DNA from: Candidatus Nomurabacteria bacterium
GTDB taxonomy: Bacteria > Patescibacteriota > Minisyncoccia > Phycocordibacterales > Phycocordibacteraceae
Direction of reading: 5' to 3'
DNA: 61,730 nt
NCBI GenBank assembly: GCA_943353835.1
Contig: CALRBA010000003.1
Location: forward strand, 1-61,730
Part shown: one piece after another, positions 41,369 through 50,147 of the stretch
Layout: every line of letters begins with the position of its first letter
Position numbering within the stretch: position 1 is the first letter of the stretch
Program-made: the position numbers and the translations under genes
The notes under the pieces: generated by a model
Seen by the model: only the letters and a program-made list of their open reading frames with translations
What the model was told of the DNA's origin: nothing
Database searches by the model: none

Positions 41369-42163
41369 ATGGTAAAAAGCGTATATAAAAGAAAAGGGAG
41401 CGGGCCATTTGACCCTGCCTCCAGCGAGCCCTTTAAAGTGAGCCGTTCCAAGATAGATATGTTTACGGAGTGTCAGAGATGCTCGTATCTGGATTTAAAG
41501 TTCGGTGTGAAGCGCCCCTCTATGCCCGCATTCACGCTCAACAACGCGGTGGACGAATTATTGAAAAGAGAATTTGATATTCATCGCGCGAACAAGACGA
41601 AGCATCCGCTCCTAAAAAAATACGGCCTTGACGCGGTGCCGTTACAAGATGAACGGATGGACGAGTGGCGCGACGCTTTGCGTCGCGGTATCCAATATCA
41701 TCATGTTCCTACAAATATTCTAGTACGAGGAGGCATTGACGACGTTTGGGTCAACCCGGCTGGCGAGCTGATCATCGTCGACTACAAGGCCACGAGCAAG
41801 AAGGTGGGGCCGAGTACGGAAGACGATTTGTATGACTCATACAAGAAACAAATGGAAGTGTACCAGTGGCTCTTTCGCCGGAATAACTTCAAAGTTTCCC
41901 AGACCGGCTACTTCGTGTACGTGAACGGCAAGTCGGATGCGAAAGCTTTTGATGGAAAATTGGAATTTGATATAGAACTCATTCCATACACGGGGAGCGA
42001 CACGTGGGTGGAGCCGACAGTGTTTGATTTAAAAAAGATGTTAACAAGCGACGAAATACCGTCTTCTGGCATCTCCTTTGGCGGCGGTCCTTGCGAATAC
42101 TGCACCTACCGCGAATCGGCCGGAAAGACGTTCAAAGAACAGCACAAGAGAGTCGCGCCTTAG
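41369..42163 (+). CDS. RecB-like PD-(D/E)XK nuclease family protein
   Basis: A 264-residue protein. Nuclease core: GGIDDVWVNPAGELIIVDYKATSK (Asp and D-x-K) and the QMEVYQWLFR helix (QxxxY). Two cysteine pairs, ECQRC near residue 37 and CEYC near the C-terminus, could form an iron-sulfur cluster as in AddB or Cas4. The start at 41369 is chosen from the promoter position; the open frame further upstream overlaps the Mur ligase. ung follows closely. A repair or recombination role is likely. There is no CRISPR array here. Confidence 0.83.
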   Translation: MVKSVYKRKGSGPFDPASSEPFKVSRSKIDMFTECQRCSYLDLKFGVKRPSMPAFTLNNAVDELLKREFDIHRANKTKHPLLKKYGLDAVPLQDERMDEWRDALRRGIQYHHVPTNILVRGGIDDVWVNPAGELIIVDYKATSKKVGPSTEDDLYDSYKKQMEVYQWLFRRNNFKVSQTGYFVYVNGKSDAKAFDGKLEFDIELIPYTGSDTWVEPTVFDLKKMLTSDEIPSSGISFGGGPCEYCTYRESAGKTFKEQHKRVAP

Positions 42164-42179
42164 TGGACAATTGCGCGAC

Positions 42180-42866
42180 ATGATTCTGCAGAATCAAATG
42201 AACGTAAAGATTGAACCATCGTGGAGAGAGAAGCTGAAAGGTGAGTTTGAAAAAAAATACTTCGTCGAGCTGTCGGAATTCGTGAAGAAGGAGTACAAAG
42301 ATGGATTTGTGTATCCCGAACCGAAGAATATTTTCAGAGCGTTTGACTTATGCCTCTTTGATAAAGTAAAAGTCGTGATACTTGGGCAGGACCCGTATCA
42401 CGGAGTTGGGCAGGCGAACGGTCTCGCCTTCGCCGTTGACGAGAGAGAAGCAATTCCACCCTCGCTCCGGAATGTGTTTAAGGAAATAGAAAGTGATTTA
42501 GGGAAATCTCTTGTGTACGCAAGTTGCGATTTATCCCATTGGGCAGAGCAGGGCGTTCTTCTCTTGAACGCAACGCTCACCGTGCGAGCCGGCTCTGCCG
42601 GCTCGCACCAAGAGAAGGGCTGGGAACAGTTTACAGACGCCGTCATCAAAGCGCTCTCGCAAGAGCGCCCGGGTTTGGTCTTCATGCTCTGGGGCAACTA
42701 CGCGAAGATGAAGGGCGCGCACATAGACCGGAGCAAACATCTCGTATTAGAAGCACCGCACCCCTCACCATTCTCTGCCTACTCAGGCTTCTTCGGCTGT
42801 AAACATTTCTCCAAGGCAAATGAGTATCTTATTGCTCACAACCAAACCACAATAGATTGGCTCTAA
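42180..42866 (+). CDS. ung: Uracil-DNA glycosylase
   Basis: Family 1 UNG, which removes uracil from DNA. Motifs: VVILGQDPYHGVGQANGLAFAV (catalytic Asp water-activating loop), LLLNATLTVRAG, LVFMLWGNYAK and the DNA-insertion loop APHPSPFSAYSGF. The start is either ATG 42180 or 42198 (MNVKIEPSW, the typical N-terminus). It lies 16 nt after the nuclease gene. A perfect palindrome (42582-42608) codes for VRAGSAGSH without changing the expected length. Confidence 0.97.
   Translation: MILQNQMNVKIEPSWREKLKGEFEKKYFVELSEFVKKEYKDGFVYPEPKNIFRAFDLCLFDKVKVVILGQDPYHGVGQANGLAFAVDEREAIPPSLRNVFKEIESDLGKSLVYASCDLSHWAEQGVLLLNATLTVRAGSAGSHQEKGWEQFTDAVIKALSQERPGLVFMLWGNYAKMKGAHIDRSKHLVLEAPHPSPFSAYSGFFGCKHFSKANEYLIAHNQTTIDWL
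42582..42608. repeat. Palindrome in ung
   Basis: GTGCGAGCCGGC-TCT-GCCGGCTCGCAC, exactly over the TVRAG-to-H segment. Because the length is conserved, it may be a replacement by gene conversion or chance rather than an insertion. Confidence 0.65.
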
Positions 42867-43232
42867 CTATTTCTGCCAGTAGGTTTTGAAATCCAATATT
42901 TCTGAAACAAGCGTTTCAGCGATTTCGCCCTTATAACAAATAGCGCGGTCGTCTACGTAGACAAACGCAATCGGCTTACCTGGATTATCTCCTTCTTTAT
43001 CCGGTCGGCGATTGATGTAATCAACAGGGATAGAGAACTGCTCACAATACTTCTTCAAAAATTCATCGCCCCGCGTTGAGTGGATGAGAATCTTGCACCC
43101 TTTCTCCTTCAGTATCTTGATCGCTTTGACAACTTCGGCATTTGGCTCTTGTATATCCTCTTTGGTGACGAACCCAGAATAGGAGGCAAGCACGCCGTCA
43201 AAATCAAAGGCGATAACACGAGGAGGGTTCAT
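42867..43232 (-). CDS. HAD-like hydrolase
   Basis: A 121-residue small HAD-fold protein: VIAFDFDGVLASYSG (catalytic Asp pair), ILIHSTRGDEF (motif II Ser/Thr), and FVYVDDRAICYKG (motif IV). Phosphatase or nucleotidase activity is likely; substrate unknown. The start ATG at 43232 overlaps the stop of the M13 peptidase gene (TAATGA). Its stop abuts the stop of ung. Confidence 0.85.
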   Translation of the reverse strand: MNPPRVIAFDFDGVLASYSGFVTKEDIQEPNAEVVKAIKILKEKGCKILIHSTRGDEFLKKYCEQFSIPVDYINRRPDKEGDNPGKPIAFVYVDDRAICYKGEIAETLVSEILDFKTYWQK

Positions 43233-45196
43233 TACCAAATCTTCGCACGACTCGAAGTAGAACGGTAGAGCTTGTCACCTTTAGTAACGCCAAAGGCTCC
43301 ATAGAACTCGGGGAGGTTCGAGGCAGGGCCGTTGATGCGGAACTTACCGGGGGAGTGCGGGTCGGTGAGCACTTGGGTCTTCTCTGACTCGGGGCGCCTA
43401 TTCTCGCGCTCAAAGAGAGCGAAGGAGAGGAAGAACCTCTGCTCGGGGGTGAAGCCGTCAATAACTTTGCGTCCGGTCTGAGCGAGGCGGAGTATATAGG
43501 CATCAAAGGCGATAGAGGCGCCACCGAGGTCAGCGATGTTCTCGCCGAGCGTGAGCTGGCCGTTGACCTTGAGTCCACCAGCGACTTTATATTCGTTAAA
43601 TTCTTTCACCAATATTTTTGCTTTATCGGCAAAACGTTTTGAGTCTTGTGCAGTCCACCACGTCTTACGGTTGCCTTTGCCGTCAAACTTGCATCCTTGG
43701 TCGTCGAATCCGTGGGTGATCTCGTGCCCAATCACCGAGCCCATTGCGCCATAATTGACCGCGTCGTCGGCGCTCACGTCAAAGAACGGTGGCTGGAGAA
43801 TCGCGGCGGGGAAGACAACATCATTGAGCCCGAAGCTACAATAGGCATTTACCGTCTGCGGGCTCATAAACCACTCACCACGGTCGACCGACTTCGTGAG
43901 CCGTCTCATCGCGCGCTTGTGCTCGAACGCGGCGACCCGTATGGCATTACCGAAGTAGTTGTCGGCGCGTATGACTAGTCCCTTATAACTCTTCCATTTG
44001 TCTGGGTAACCAAACTTGCGGTTCATCTGTGAGAGCTTCACGAGCGCCTTCTTCTTGGTGGTTGCGCTCATCCAGTCAAGATTCTTAATTCGCATGGCGT
44101 AGGCGACGAAGAGATCCTCGGTGAGCATTTTGATTTTCTTCTTCGCCTCAACACTGAAATAGGCGTCGACGTATAGCTTGCCGAGCGCCTCGCTCAAGCT
44201 CCCGTTGACCACGCTCTGCACGCGCCGCCAAAGAGGCTTCATCACCTTAACGCCCGAGAGAGTAGTGCCGTAGAAGGCGAAGTTCTGCTTCTCAAACTTC
44301 TCACTCAAGTAGCTCGCCGAGCCCGCGATCAAGTGCCAACTCAAATACATCTTCCAGTCTTCAATCGGTTCTTTCACCAGCATCGCGCTCATCGTCCTCA
44401 TAAACTCGGGCTGCATCACGATTAAGTCCTTCGGCTTACCAGCTCCACTTATCGTAAAGAATGCGTGCCAGTCGATATGCTTGGCGAGTTTAGTAAGTGC
44501 CGCGATGTTCATCTTGTGGTACGTCTTATCGACGTCTCGTAAATCCTCTTTCGTCATCGAGATATGCGCGAGCGCGGTCTCGAGGCGCATCACCACCTCG
44601 CGTACCTTCTTGGCCTCTCTTAGCGTCTTGCCGGCGAGCACACTAATCGCCTCGATATGCTTCTGATACGCTACGCGGACGCGCAGGGACTCGGCGTCAC
44701 TCTTCACATAGTAGTCGCGGTCGGGCATCCCGAGCCCGCTCTGGTGCAGATAGATCACGTACTTCTCGCTGTTCTTCATATCTTGGTCGATACCCATGCC
44801 CCATGGGCCACCACCACCGATCTTCTCCAGCTCCGCGAGCGTGGCTACGAGCGAGTGTACATCTTTAATCCTCTCTATCTTCTCTAGCCAGAGTTTAAGT
44901 GGCTTCAACCCCGCAGCGTTGCGTTGCTTAATATCTATTCCCGAGCGATAGAAGTCACGGACAAGCCTCTCTGGACTACCCACCTTCAAATTCTTACTCT
45001 TCTCAACCTTGGTCACGAGAGCGCGCAGCTTCTTCTCGGTCTGAAAGCGCAAGATGTGGAATGAGCCCCACCGCGACTCGTTCGCTGGTATCGCATTTTT
45101 CTTAAGCCACCTCCCATTCACGAAGTGGTAAAAATCATCTTGTGGTCTTACTCTCGTATCCATATCCCTCGTCTCAAATCCCCAGCCTTTTTTCAT
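43232..45196 (-). CDS. M13 family metallopeptidase (neprilysin/PepO-like)
   Basis: A 654-residue zinc endopeptidase. GHEITHGFDDQG contains the HExxH zinc site and ENIADLGG supplies the third ligand and its Asp. NAYCSFGLNDVVFPAAILQPPFF is the substrate-binding strand, and the terminal Trp is typical of M13. No signal peptide or membrane helix is seen (it starts MKKGWGFETRDMDTRVRPQDDFYHFVNGRWL), suggesting a cytoplasmic oligopeptidase. TATACT (minus strand, 45211-45206) is 9 nt before the ATG and overlaps a rightward box. Confidence 0.95.
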   Translation of the reverse strand: MKKGWGFETRDMDTRVRPQDDFYHFVNGRWLKKNAIPANESRWGSFHILRFQTEKKLRALVTKVEKSKNLKVGSPERLVRDFYRSGIDIKQRNAAGLKPLKLWLEKIERIKDVHSLVATLAELEKIGGGGPWGMGIDQDMKNSEKYVIYLHQSGLGMPDRDYYVKSDAESLRVRVAYQKHIEAISVLAGKTLREAKKVREVVMRLETALAHISMTKEDLRDVDKTYHKMNIAALTKLAKHIDWHAFFTISGAGKPKDLIVMQPEFMRTMSAMLVKEPIEDWKMYLSWHLIAGSASYLSEKFEKQNFAFYGTTLSGVKVMKPLWRRVQSVVNGSLSEALGKLYVDAYFSVEAKKKIKMLTEDLFVAYAMRIKNLDWMSATTKKKALVKLSQMNRKFGYPDKWKSYKGLVIRADNYFGNAIRVAAFEHKRAMRRLTKSVDRGEWFMSPQTVNAYCSFGLNDVVFPAAILQPPFFDVSADDAVNYGAMGSVIGHEITHGFDDQGCKFDGKGNRKTWWTAQDSKRFADKAKILVKEFNEYKVAGGLKVNGQLTLGENIADLGGASIAFDAYILRLAQTGRKVIDGFTPEQRFFLSFALFERENRRPESEKTQVLTDPHSPGKFRINGPASNLPEFYGAFGVTKGDKLYRSTSSRAKIW

Positions 45197-45202
45197 ATCA
45201 GC

Positions 45203-45211
45203 TATAGTATA
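45203..45211. promoter_or_regulatory. Overlapping divergent -10 boxes near alaS
   Basis: Plus-strand TATAGT (45203-45208) and minus-strand TATACT (45211-45206) share four bases. The minus box serves the M13 gene. On the plus side, a second box TGCTATCTT (45228-45236) lies 7 nt before the alaS ATG chosen here. Confidence 0.5.
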
Positions 45212-45243
45212 TGAAATTATTATCTCGTGCTATCTTTTTAAGC

Positions 45244-47001
45244 ATGACCGTCAATGAGGTGAGGAGTAAATACTTGGCCTTTTTTAAAGCGCGAGGACAC
45301 GCGATTATTCCGAGTGCGTCTATCGTGCCCGAGAACGACCCGACGACGCTCTTCACGAGTAGCGGGATGCAGCCGCTTGTGCCCTACCTACTTGGACAGT
45401 CACACCCCGAGGGCACGCGCCTCGCCAATTCTCAACTCTCGTTTCGGGCTGGCGATATAGAAGAGGTGGGGGACAATCGGCACACGACATTTTTTGAAAT
45501 GCTAGGCAATTGGTCCTTAGGTGATTATTTTAAAAAAGAACAACTACCTTGGGTCTACGAATTTTTGACTGAAGAACTTAAACTACCAAAAGATAAACTT
45601 TGGGTCACGTGTTTTGCCGGAGACGAGGTGCTTGGTTTGCCAAAAGATACTGAATCGGCAGAAATTTGGAAAAAAATAGGAATGCCAGAAGACCATATAC
45701 TTTTTTACGATGCGAAGAAGAATTGGTGGAGCCGCTCAGGCACGCCGGAGGCGATGCCGGCAGGTGAGCCTGGCGGTCCCGATTCTGAAATTTTTTATGA
45801 ATTTACAAGCGTTAAGCATGGCATTGCTTTTGGAGAAAATTGCCATCCTAACTGCGACTGCGGTCGTTTTATGGAAATTGGCAATTCGGTGTTTATGGAA
45901 TATATAAAACTCGACCCTTCGACAAGCTCAGGGCAGGCGGCTTTCGGAAAACTCCCAAAGCAAAATGTTGACTTCGGCGGAGGTCTTGAACGTCTCACTG
46001 CGGTAACTCTTAATAATCCGGACATATTTATGATTGATGTGTTTGACTCAGCTCGCGTCATGCTTGAGAAACATTCAGGTAAAAAATATCAAGTCGAAGT
46101 CTTGCTTCAAAAGTCGTTCAGAATCATCTTGGACCACACGCGTGCGGCTTCCGTTATGTTTGACGCAGGACTTTGTCCTTCTAATACAGAACAAGGATAC
46201 GTTCTTCGTAGATTAATTCGTCGCGCGATACGGGAAGCAGATAAACTTGGAATTAAAGACGCAATACTTGGCGAGATTGCAGAAGGACATGAAAATGAGT
46301 TTCGTACGGAGGAAATGCAGTTCAGAAAGACGCTCGCCAACGGCATGCGCGAGCTCACGAAGATGGGCGACACCATTGACGCCTTCATGCTCTTTACCAC
46401 CTATGGATTCCCGATAGAGCTCACGGCAGAGATAGCTATAGAACGAGGAAAAAAGATTGATATGGATGCGGTAGAGAAGCAGATGGCCGACCACCAAGCG
46501 CTGTCGCGGGCGGGTGCCGCGCAAAAGTTCGCGGGTGGGTTGGCCGACCACGCCGAGCAGACTATTCGCTATCACACGGCGCATCACTTACTTTTGAAAG
46601 CGCTTCAAATAGTGCTAGGAAAAGACGTGCACCAGCGGGGGAGTAATATCACCAGCGAACGGCTTCGCATCGACTTCTCTTACGGGCAGAAGATGACGCC
46701 AGAACAGAAAACGGAAGTGGAAAAAATCGTGAATGAGAAAATTGCAGAGGCGATTCCCGTTATCCGTACCGATATGCGCCTCGAAGATGCCGAGGCACTC
46801 GAGGCAGAGCACGAGTTCGGCGCCGTCTATCCGGACACGGTTTCGGTGTATTCAGTCGGTCCACTAGAAAACGCATTCTCCATAGAATTCTGCGGCGGTC
46901 CGCATGTGTCCAACACGGGCGAGCTCAAAGGAACATTTAAAATACAAAAAGAAGAAGCGAGCTCAGCGGGTATTCGTCGCATCAAAGCAGTGTTAGAATA
47001 A
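45244..47001 (+). CDS. alaS: Alanyl-tRNA synthetase, short form
   Basis: Class II synthetase for alanine. The start at 45244 (MTVNEVRSKYLAFFKARGH) is the usual N-terminus; the in-frame ATG at 45211 would add an unrelated leader. Motifs: PLVPYLLGQSHPEGTRLANSQ, HTTFFEMLGNWSLGDYFKKE, WWSRSGTPEAMPAGEPGGPDSE, DFGGGLERL. The editing domain keeps RYHTAHHLLLKAL and FCGGPHVSNTGEL (zinc ligands). At 585 residues it lacks the oligomerisation/C-Ala domain of about 870-residue enzymes. A repeat insertion encodes DPSTSSGQ. Confidence 0.96.
   Translation: MTVNEVRSKYLAFFKARGHAIIPSASIVPENDPTTLFTSSGMQPLVPYLLGQSHPEGTRLANSQLSFRAGDIEEVGDNRHTTFFEMLGNWSLGDYFKKEQLPWVYEFLTEELKLPKDKLWVTCFAGDEVLGLPKDTESAEIWKKIGMPEDHILFYDAKKNWWSRSGTPEAMPAGEPGGPDSEIFYEFTSVKHGIAFGENCHPNCDCGRFMEIGNSVFMEYIKLDPSTSSGQAAFGKLPKQNVDFGGGLERLTAVTLNNPDIFMIDVFDSARVMLEKHSGKKYQVEVLLQKSFRIILDHTRAASVMFDAGLCPSNTEQGYVLRRLIRRAIREADKLGIKDAILGEIAEGHENEFRTEEMQFRKTLANGMRELTKMGDTIDAFMLFTTYGFPIELTAEIAIERGKKIDMDAVEKQMADHQALSRAGAAQKFAGGLADHAEQTIRYHTAHHLLLKALQIVLGKDVHQRGSNITSERLRIDFSYGQKMTPEQKTEVEKIVNEKIAEAIPVIRTDMRLEDAEALEAEHEFGAVYPDTVSVYSVGPLENAFSIEFCGGPHVSNTGELKGTFKIQKEEASSAGIRRIKAVLE
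45914..45935. repeat. CCTTCGACAAGCTCAGGG repeat in alaS
   Basis: Imperfect palindrome ACCCTTCGACAAGCTCAGGG, translated as DPSTSSGQ between MEYIKL and the DFGGGLERL block. From general knowledge this repeat is common in CPR genomes. Confidence 0.7.
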
Positions 47002-47005
47002 AGCA

Positions 47006-48043
47006 ATGAGTTTTTTCAGTAACATTTTTAATCCGACGAATACGGAGTCACTCGTACTTATAGACATCAGCGCCGGCTCGGTCGCGGGCGCATATGCGCA
47101 TTATAAAGACGGTGAGATTTCGTCTCTTCTCTATACGCGTCGTCTCCCTATAGAAGTTAGGAATGGAGAACGTCATGAACTGGCGATGTTGCGGGCGTTA
47201 GAAATTCTTGGCAATGCACTCATTAAAGAAGGTGCACCGGTTCTCGCGCGTGCTACTGGGAGTGGACGCGCAGACACCATATTTATATCGGTAGACGCAC
47301 CATGGCATGAAACTAAGGTTCGTACGGAATACTTTGAAAGAAAAACGCCGTTCACATTTACCAAGAGTATGGTCGCCACTGTGCTGGAGAAAACCAGCGT
47401 CACTCCAGAGGGAAAAGTTCTTTCCGATGAAAGCATCATAGGTACTATCCTCAACGGTTATGAGACGCGCGAACCGTACGGAAAGAAAGCAAATAGAGCT
47501 GCACTAATAATACTTACTTCGTTTATTGATGAAAAAATTTCAGAAGGTATTGTAAAAATTCTGCGTGGTCTTTTTCACACAAAGAACATTTTATCAATCA
47601 CTGGAAGTTCTCTGCGATATCAGGCTATGCGCATCGCATTCCCGCACGAACGCGATTCGCTTATTCTGGATTCCGTTGGACAATTAATATCCGTAGCGCT
47701 CGTGCGCAAGAATTTGCTAGTAGCAGTAACCGATGTTTCAGACGCAGCAAGAACAAACGTTGATTCGTGGGCTAAAGAGGTTATAAATGAATTCACAAAG
47801 CTGTCAAAGGAACATCCATTACCTCGGACAATATTTTTGCTTGCACAAGAACAGGACTCTTCGTCGCTAGAACAAGCGCTCAACTCTGCAGAACTTGTCG
47901 GACTATGGCTCTCGGACAATCCGCCGAAGATAGTTCCTGTACGGGCCGGTCATCTATCAAGCTCTGTAAGGCAGGTTACAACAGCTTCTCCAGACCTACC
48001 GCTTCTCCTCATGGCGCTTTATTGGCAACACCATAAAAAGTAA
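47006..48043 (+). CDS. PilM/FtsA-type actin-like protein (tentative)
   Basis: A 345-residue cytoplasmic protein 4 nt after alaS. It has paired nucleotide-site-like strands: ESLVLIDISAGSVAGAYA at the start, TIFISVDAPWHETKV, and DSLILDSVGQLISVALVRKNLLVAVTDVS in the second half, which resemble the phosphate loops of the actin/Hsp70 fold used by PilM and FtsA. The next gene encodes a bitopic protein, echoing pilM-pilN order. No pilus gene is otherwise visible; the assignment is inference. Confidence 0.5.
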   Translation: MSFFSNIFNPTNTESLVLIDISAGSVAGAYAHYKDGEISSLLYTRRLPIEVRNGERHELAMLRALEILGNALIKEGAPVLARATGSGRADTIFISVDAPWHETKVRTEYFERKTPFTFTKSMVATVLEKTSVTPEGKVLSDESIIGTILNGYETREPYGKKANRAALIILTSFIDEKISEGIVKILRGLFHTKNILSITGSSLRYQAMRIAFPHERDSLILDSVGQLISVALVRKNLLVAVTDVSDAARTNVDSWAKEVINEFTKLSKEHPLPRTIFLLAQEQDSSSLEQALNSAELVGLWLSDNPPKIVPVRAGHLSSSVRQVTTASPDLPLLLMALYWQHHKK

Positions 48044-48058
48044 TGTTATACTTTACCT

Positions 48059-49276
48059 ATGCGTACACTAAATGACATCATCCCTCCGTCTAGGAGAAAG
48101 GAGACAGGACATCTTACCGGCGGTACATCAGGTCGTGAACCACTTAATCTGTCAGTCGATAAACCGCCAAAATTTCCGTATACTACGCTCGGCGTCGTAG
48201 CGCTTGTCGTCGCGGTCTCTATCGGTGCGCTCTTCTACTTCTCTGTCGCCAAGGTTGAAGTAACACCTGGAACGGTCTCCGCGGCAGTGCAAAATTCGTT
48301 TACTGCTTCTAAGAGCACAGGCTCACTTCCGTTTGAAATCGTAACTTCACAGAAAATCGCTTCCCAAAGCGTCAAGAGCAGCGGTTCTAAAACCGTGAAT
48401 TCATCCGCATCCGGAACAATAACGGTCTACAACACGCAGACGAAATCTCAAAAGATTATCGCGAATACCCGCTTCGCTACTTCAGCAGGATTCATTTTCA
48501 GAATACGTTCGGCTATAACGGTGCCCGGAGGCACGTCTGTGAAGCCAGGTAGCATCACAACAAATGTATATGCGGACAAAACAGGTAGTTCTTATAATGT
48601 CGGTCCGACATCCTTTACTGTCCCTGGATTCGCAGGAACTTCGCAGGAGACAATGGTGTATGCGCGCTCTACAGAAGCAATGACCGGTGGCGCCTCCGGA
48701 ACCGTACCAATAGTAGACGCCACTCTTGAAGAACAGGCGCGAAACGCCCTTAAAACCGCACTCACCCCCGACCTTCTTGAAGGTATCAATAAACAAATTC
48801 CTCCCGGTTATGTTCTTATATCAGGAGCAATGACGACCGTTTATGAAGCACTTGATTCAGTACCCTCATCAACAACCGGTATGGTAGATATTAAAGAACA
48901 GGGAACTGTTACTGCAGTTATATTCCCGAACACCGCACTCGCAGAGAAGATCGCGTACTCCGTATCCGGACTCGGATATCAGGGAGAGCAAGTAACATTA
49001 TCTTCAACCGGCAACTTATTATTAGCGACCATGAATATGCCTGGACCGGACACGGAGACATTCTCGTTTACTCTGGCCGGAACCGCATCTCTCACATATA
49101 CTGTAGATAAGAGCCGTATATCAGCCGCCGTAGCAGGAAAGACGCGTTCGGCAGCAGAGGTCGCTCTTACTAATTATCCTGAAGTCAAGAGAGCCGTTAT
49201 CGTCCTACGGCCGTTCTGGAGACAGACATTCCCGCAGGACCCGTCCTCCATCACGGTCATTGTGACCGGTCAGTAA
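48059..49276 (+). CDS. Bitopic membrane protein with beta-rich repeats (baseplate J-like, tentative)
   Basis: A 405-residue protein: cytoplasmic N-terminus with LNDIIPPSRR, one membrane helix (LGVVALVVAVSIGALFYFSVA, about 45-65), then a long Ser/Thr-rich extracytoplasmic part. The block ASGTITVYNTQTKSQKIIANTRFATSAGFIFRI...VPGGTSVKPG resembles the domain seen in baseplate J-like proteins of CPR bacteria. TATACT is 6 nt before the ATG. Probably an envelope scaffold working with the upstream gene. Confidence 0.6.
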   Translation: MRTLNDIIPPSRRKETGHLTGGTSGREPLNLSVDKPPKFPYTTLGVVALVVAVSIGALFYFSVAKVEVTPGTVSAAVQNSFTASKSTGSLPFEIVTSQKIASQSVKSSGSKTVNSSASGTITVYNTQTKSQKIIANTRFATSAGFIFRIRSAITVPGGTSVKPGSITTNVYADKTGSSYNVGPTSFTVPGFAGTSQETMVYARSTEAMTGGASGTVPIVDATLEEQARNALKTALTPDLLEGINKQIPPGYVLISGAMTTVYEALDSVPSSTTGMVDIKEQGTVTAVIFPNTALAEKIAYSVSGLGYQGEQVTLSSTGNLLLATMNMPGPDTETFSFTLAGTASLTYTVDKSRISAAVAGKTRSAAEVALTNYPEVKRAVIVLRPFWRQTFPQDPSSITVIVTGQ

Positions 49277-49338
49277 TTTGACGATATTAGATACATCTGC
49301 TAGATTAATACAGTACTTGCATGAGTAATGAATAATAA

Positions 49339-49578
49339 ATGAGTGAAGGCGAAGATATTAAAACTACGGTAAACGGAACCGTTGAAGAAGTATTGCCGAA
49401 CTCGCTTTTTCGCGTTCGCATGCCAGCAAGTATTGAAGGAGAAACTGGAGAACTTATTCTTGCATACCTAGCTGGAAAGATGCGTTTGCATCGCATCCGC
49501 GTCTTGATGGGTGATTCAGTGGAGATGATTCTTGACCCGTACGGAGGCAAGGCGAGAATTGTGCGACGTTTAACATAA
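49339..49578 (+). CDS. infA: Translation initiation factor IF-1
   Basis: A 79-residue OB-fold protein that blocks the ribosomal A site during initiation: TVNGTVEEVLPNSLFRVRM, GELILAYLAGKMRLHRIRVLMGDSVEMILDPYGG...IVRR. It opens the ribosomal protein/rpoA group. A TTGACG-17 nt-TAGATT promoter lies at 49278-49306; no Shine-Dalgarno is seen. Confidence 0.96.
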   Translation: MSEGEDIKTTVNGTVEEVLPNSLFRVRMPASIEGETGELILAYLAGKMRLHRIRVLMGDSVEMILDPYGGKARIVRRLT

Positions 49579-49595
49579 TTATTTAAGCAATTACG

Positions 49596-49712
49596 ATGAA
49601 AGTTAAAGCATCAATAAAGGTACAACAGCCGGGAGACCAGCTCGTCAAGAGGGGCGGGCGTCTTTATCGTATTAATAAGAAGAACCCGCGTCGCAAGGCA
49701 AGACAAGGTTGA
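49596..49712 (+). CDS. rpmJ: Ribosomal protein L36, cysteine-free form
   Basis: A 38-residue protein [20 protein letters not shown]...[12 protein letters not shown], 17 nt after infA. The standard zinc ligands (C-x2-C...C...H) are absent, giving the zinc-independent type. The position between infA and rpsM is the conserved one. Confidence 0.93.
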   Translation: MKVKASIKVQQPGDQLVKRGGRLYRINKKNPRRKARQG

Positions 49713-49713
49713 T

Positions 49714-49749
49714 ATGTTTAAATATTTAAAAATTTCAATATGCGTATAG
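49714..49749 (+). other. Possible uORF overlapping the rpsM start
   Basis: ATG at 49714 reads MFKYLKISICV and stops within rpsM. A similar short frame, MFKHLNI, starts at 50585 just before rpsD. Both come from an AT-rich spacer (TATGTTTAAAYATTTAAA). Confidence 0.3.
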
Positions 49750-50120
49750 CAGGCGTTACAATTTCAGATAATAAACAGCTCGCTTATTCACTGCCGATTA
49801 TTTTCGGTATAGGCCCCGCGCGAGCGCGCGATATCCTCAAGCAGGTCGGCGTTCCTGCGAACAAGAAGGGTGGCGAGATAACAAGCGATGAAGAGCAGAA
49901 AATTCGTTCGCTCGCAGAAGGGTTCACGATTGAGGGCGAGCTTCGTAGAGAGATCGGACAGAACATCAAGCGTCTTAAGGATATACGCTCCGCGCGTGGA
50001 GATCGTCATGCGCGCGGACTGCCGGTGAGAGGTCAGCGGACTAAGACAAATTCACGTACGCGCCGAGGCAATGTGAGAAAGACAATGACCTCCGGTCGCC
50101 GTACGTTGGAAAAGACGTAA
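49740..50120 (+). CDS. rpsM: Ribosomal protein S13
   Basis: A 126-residue head protein of the 30S subunit contacting the P-site tRNA: RIAGVTISDNKQLAYSLPIIFGIGPARARDIL, then RRGNVRK-type basic tail (GLPVRGQRTKTNSRTRRGN). Follows L36 after a 27-nt AT-rich spacer. No Shine-Dalgarno. Confidence 0.97.
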   Translation: MRIAGVTISDNKQLAYSLPIIFGIGPARARDILKQVGVPANKKGGEITSDEEQKIRSLAEGFTIEGELRREIGQNIKRLKDIRSARGDRHARGLPVRGQRTKTNSRTRRGNVRKTMTSGRRTLEKT

Positions 50121-50147
50121 AATTTATTTTGCAAATATTATAAAGCT

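Noticed and set aside
42582-42608. Palindrome in ung as a clear insertion
   Set aside because: The encoded TVRAGSAGSH keeps the length and key residues of other UNG proteins, so insertion is not supported; kept only as a repeat.
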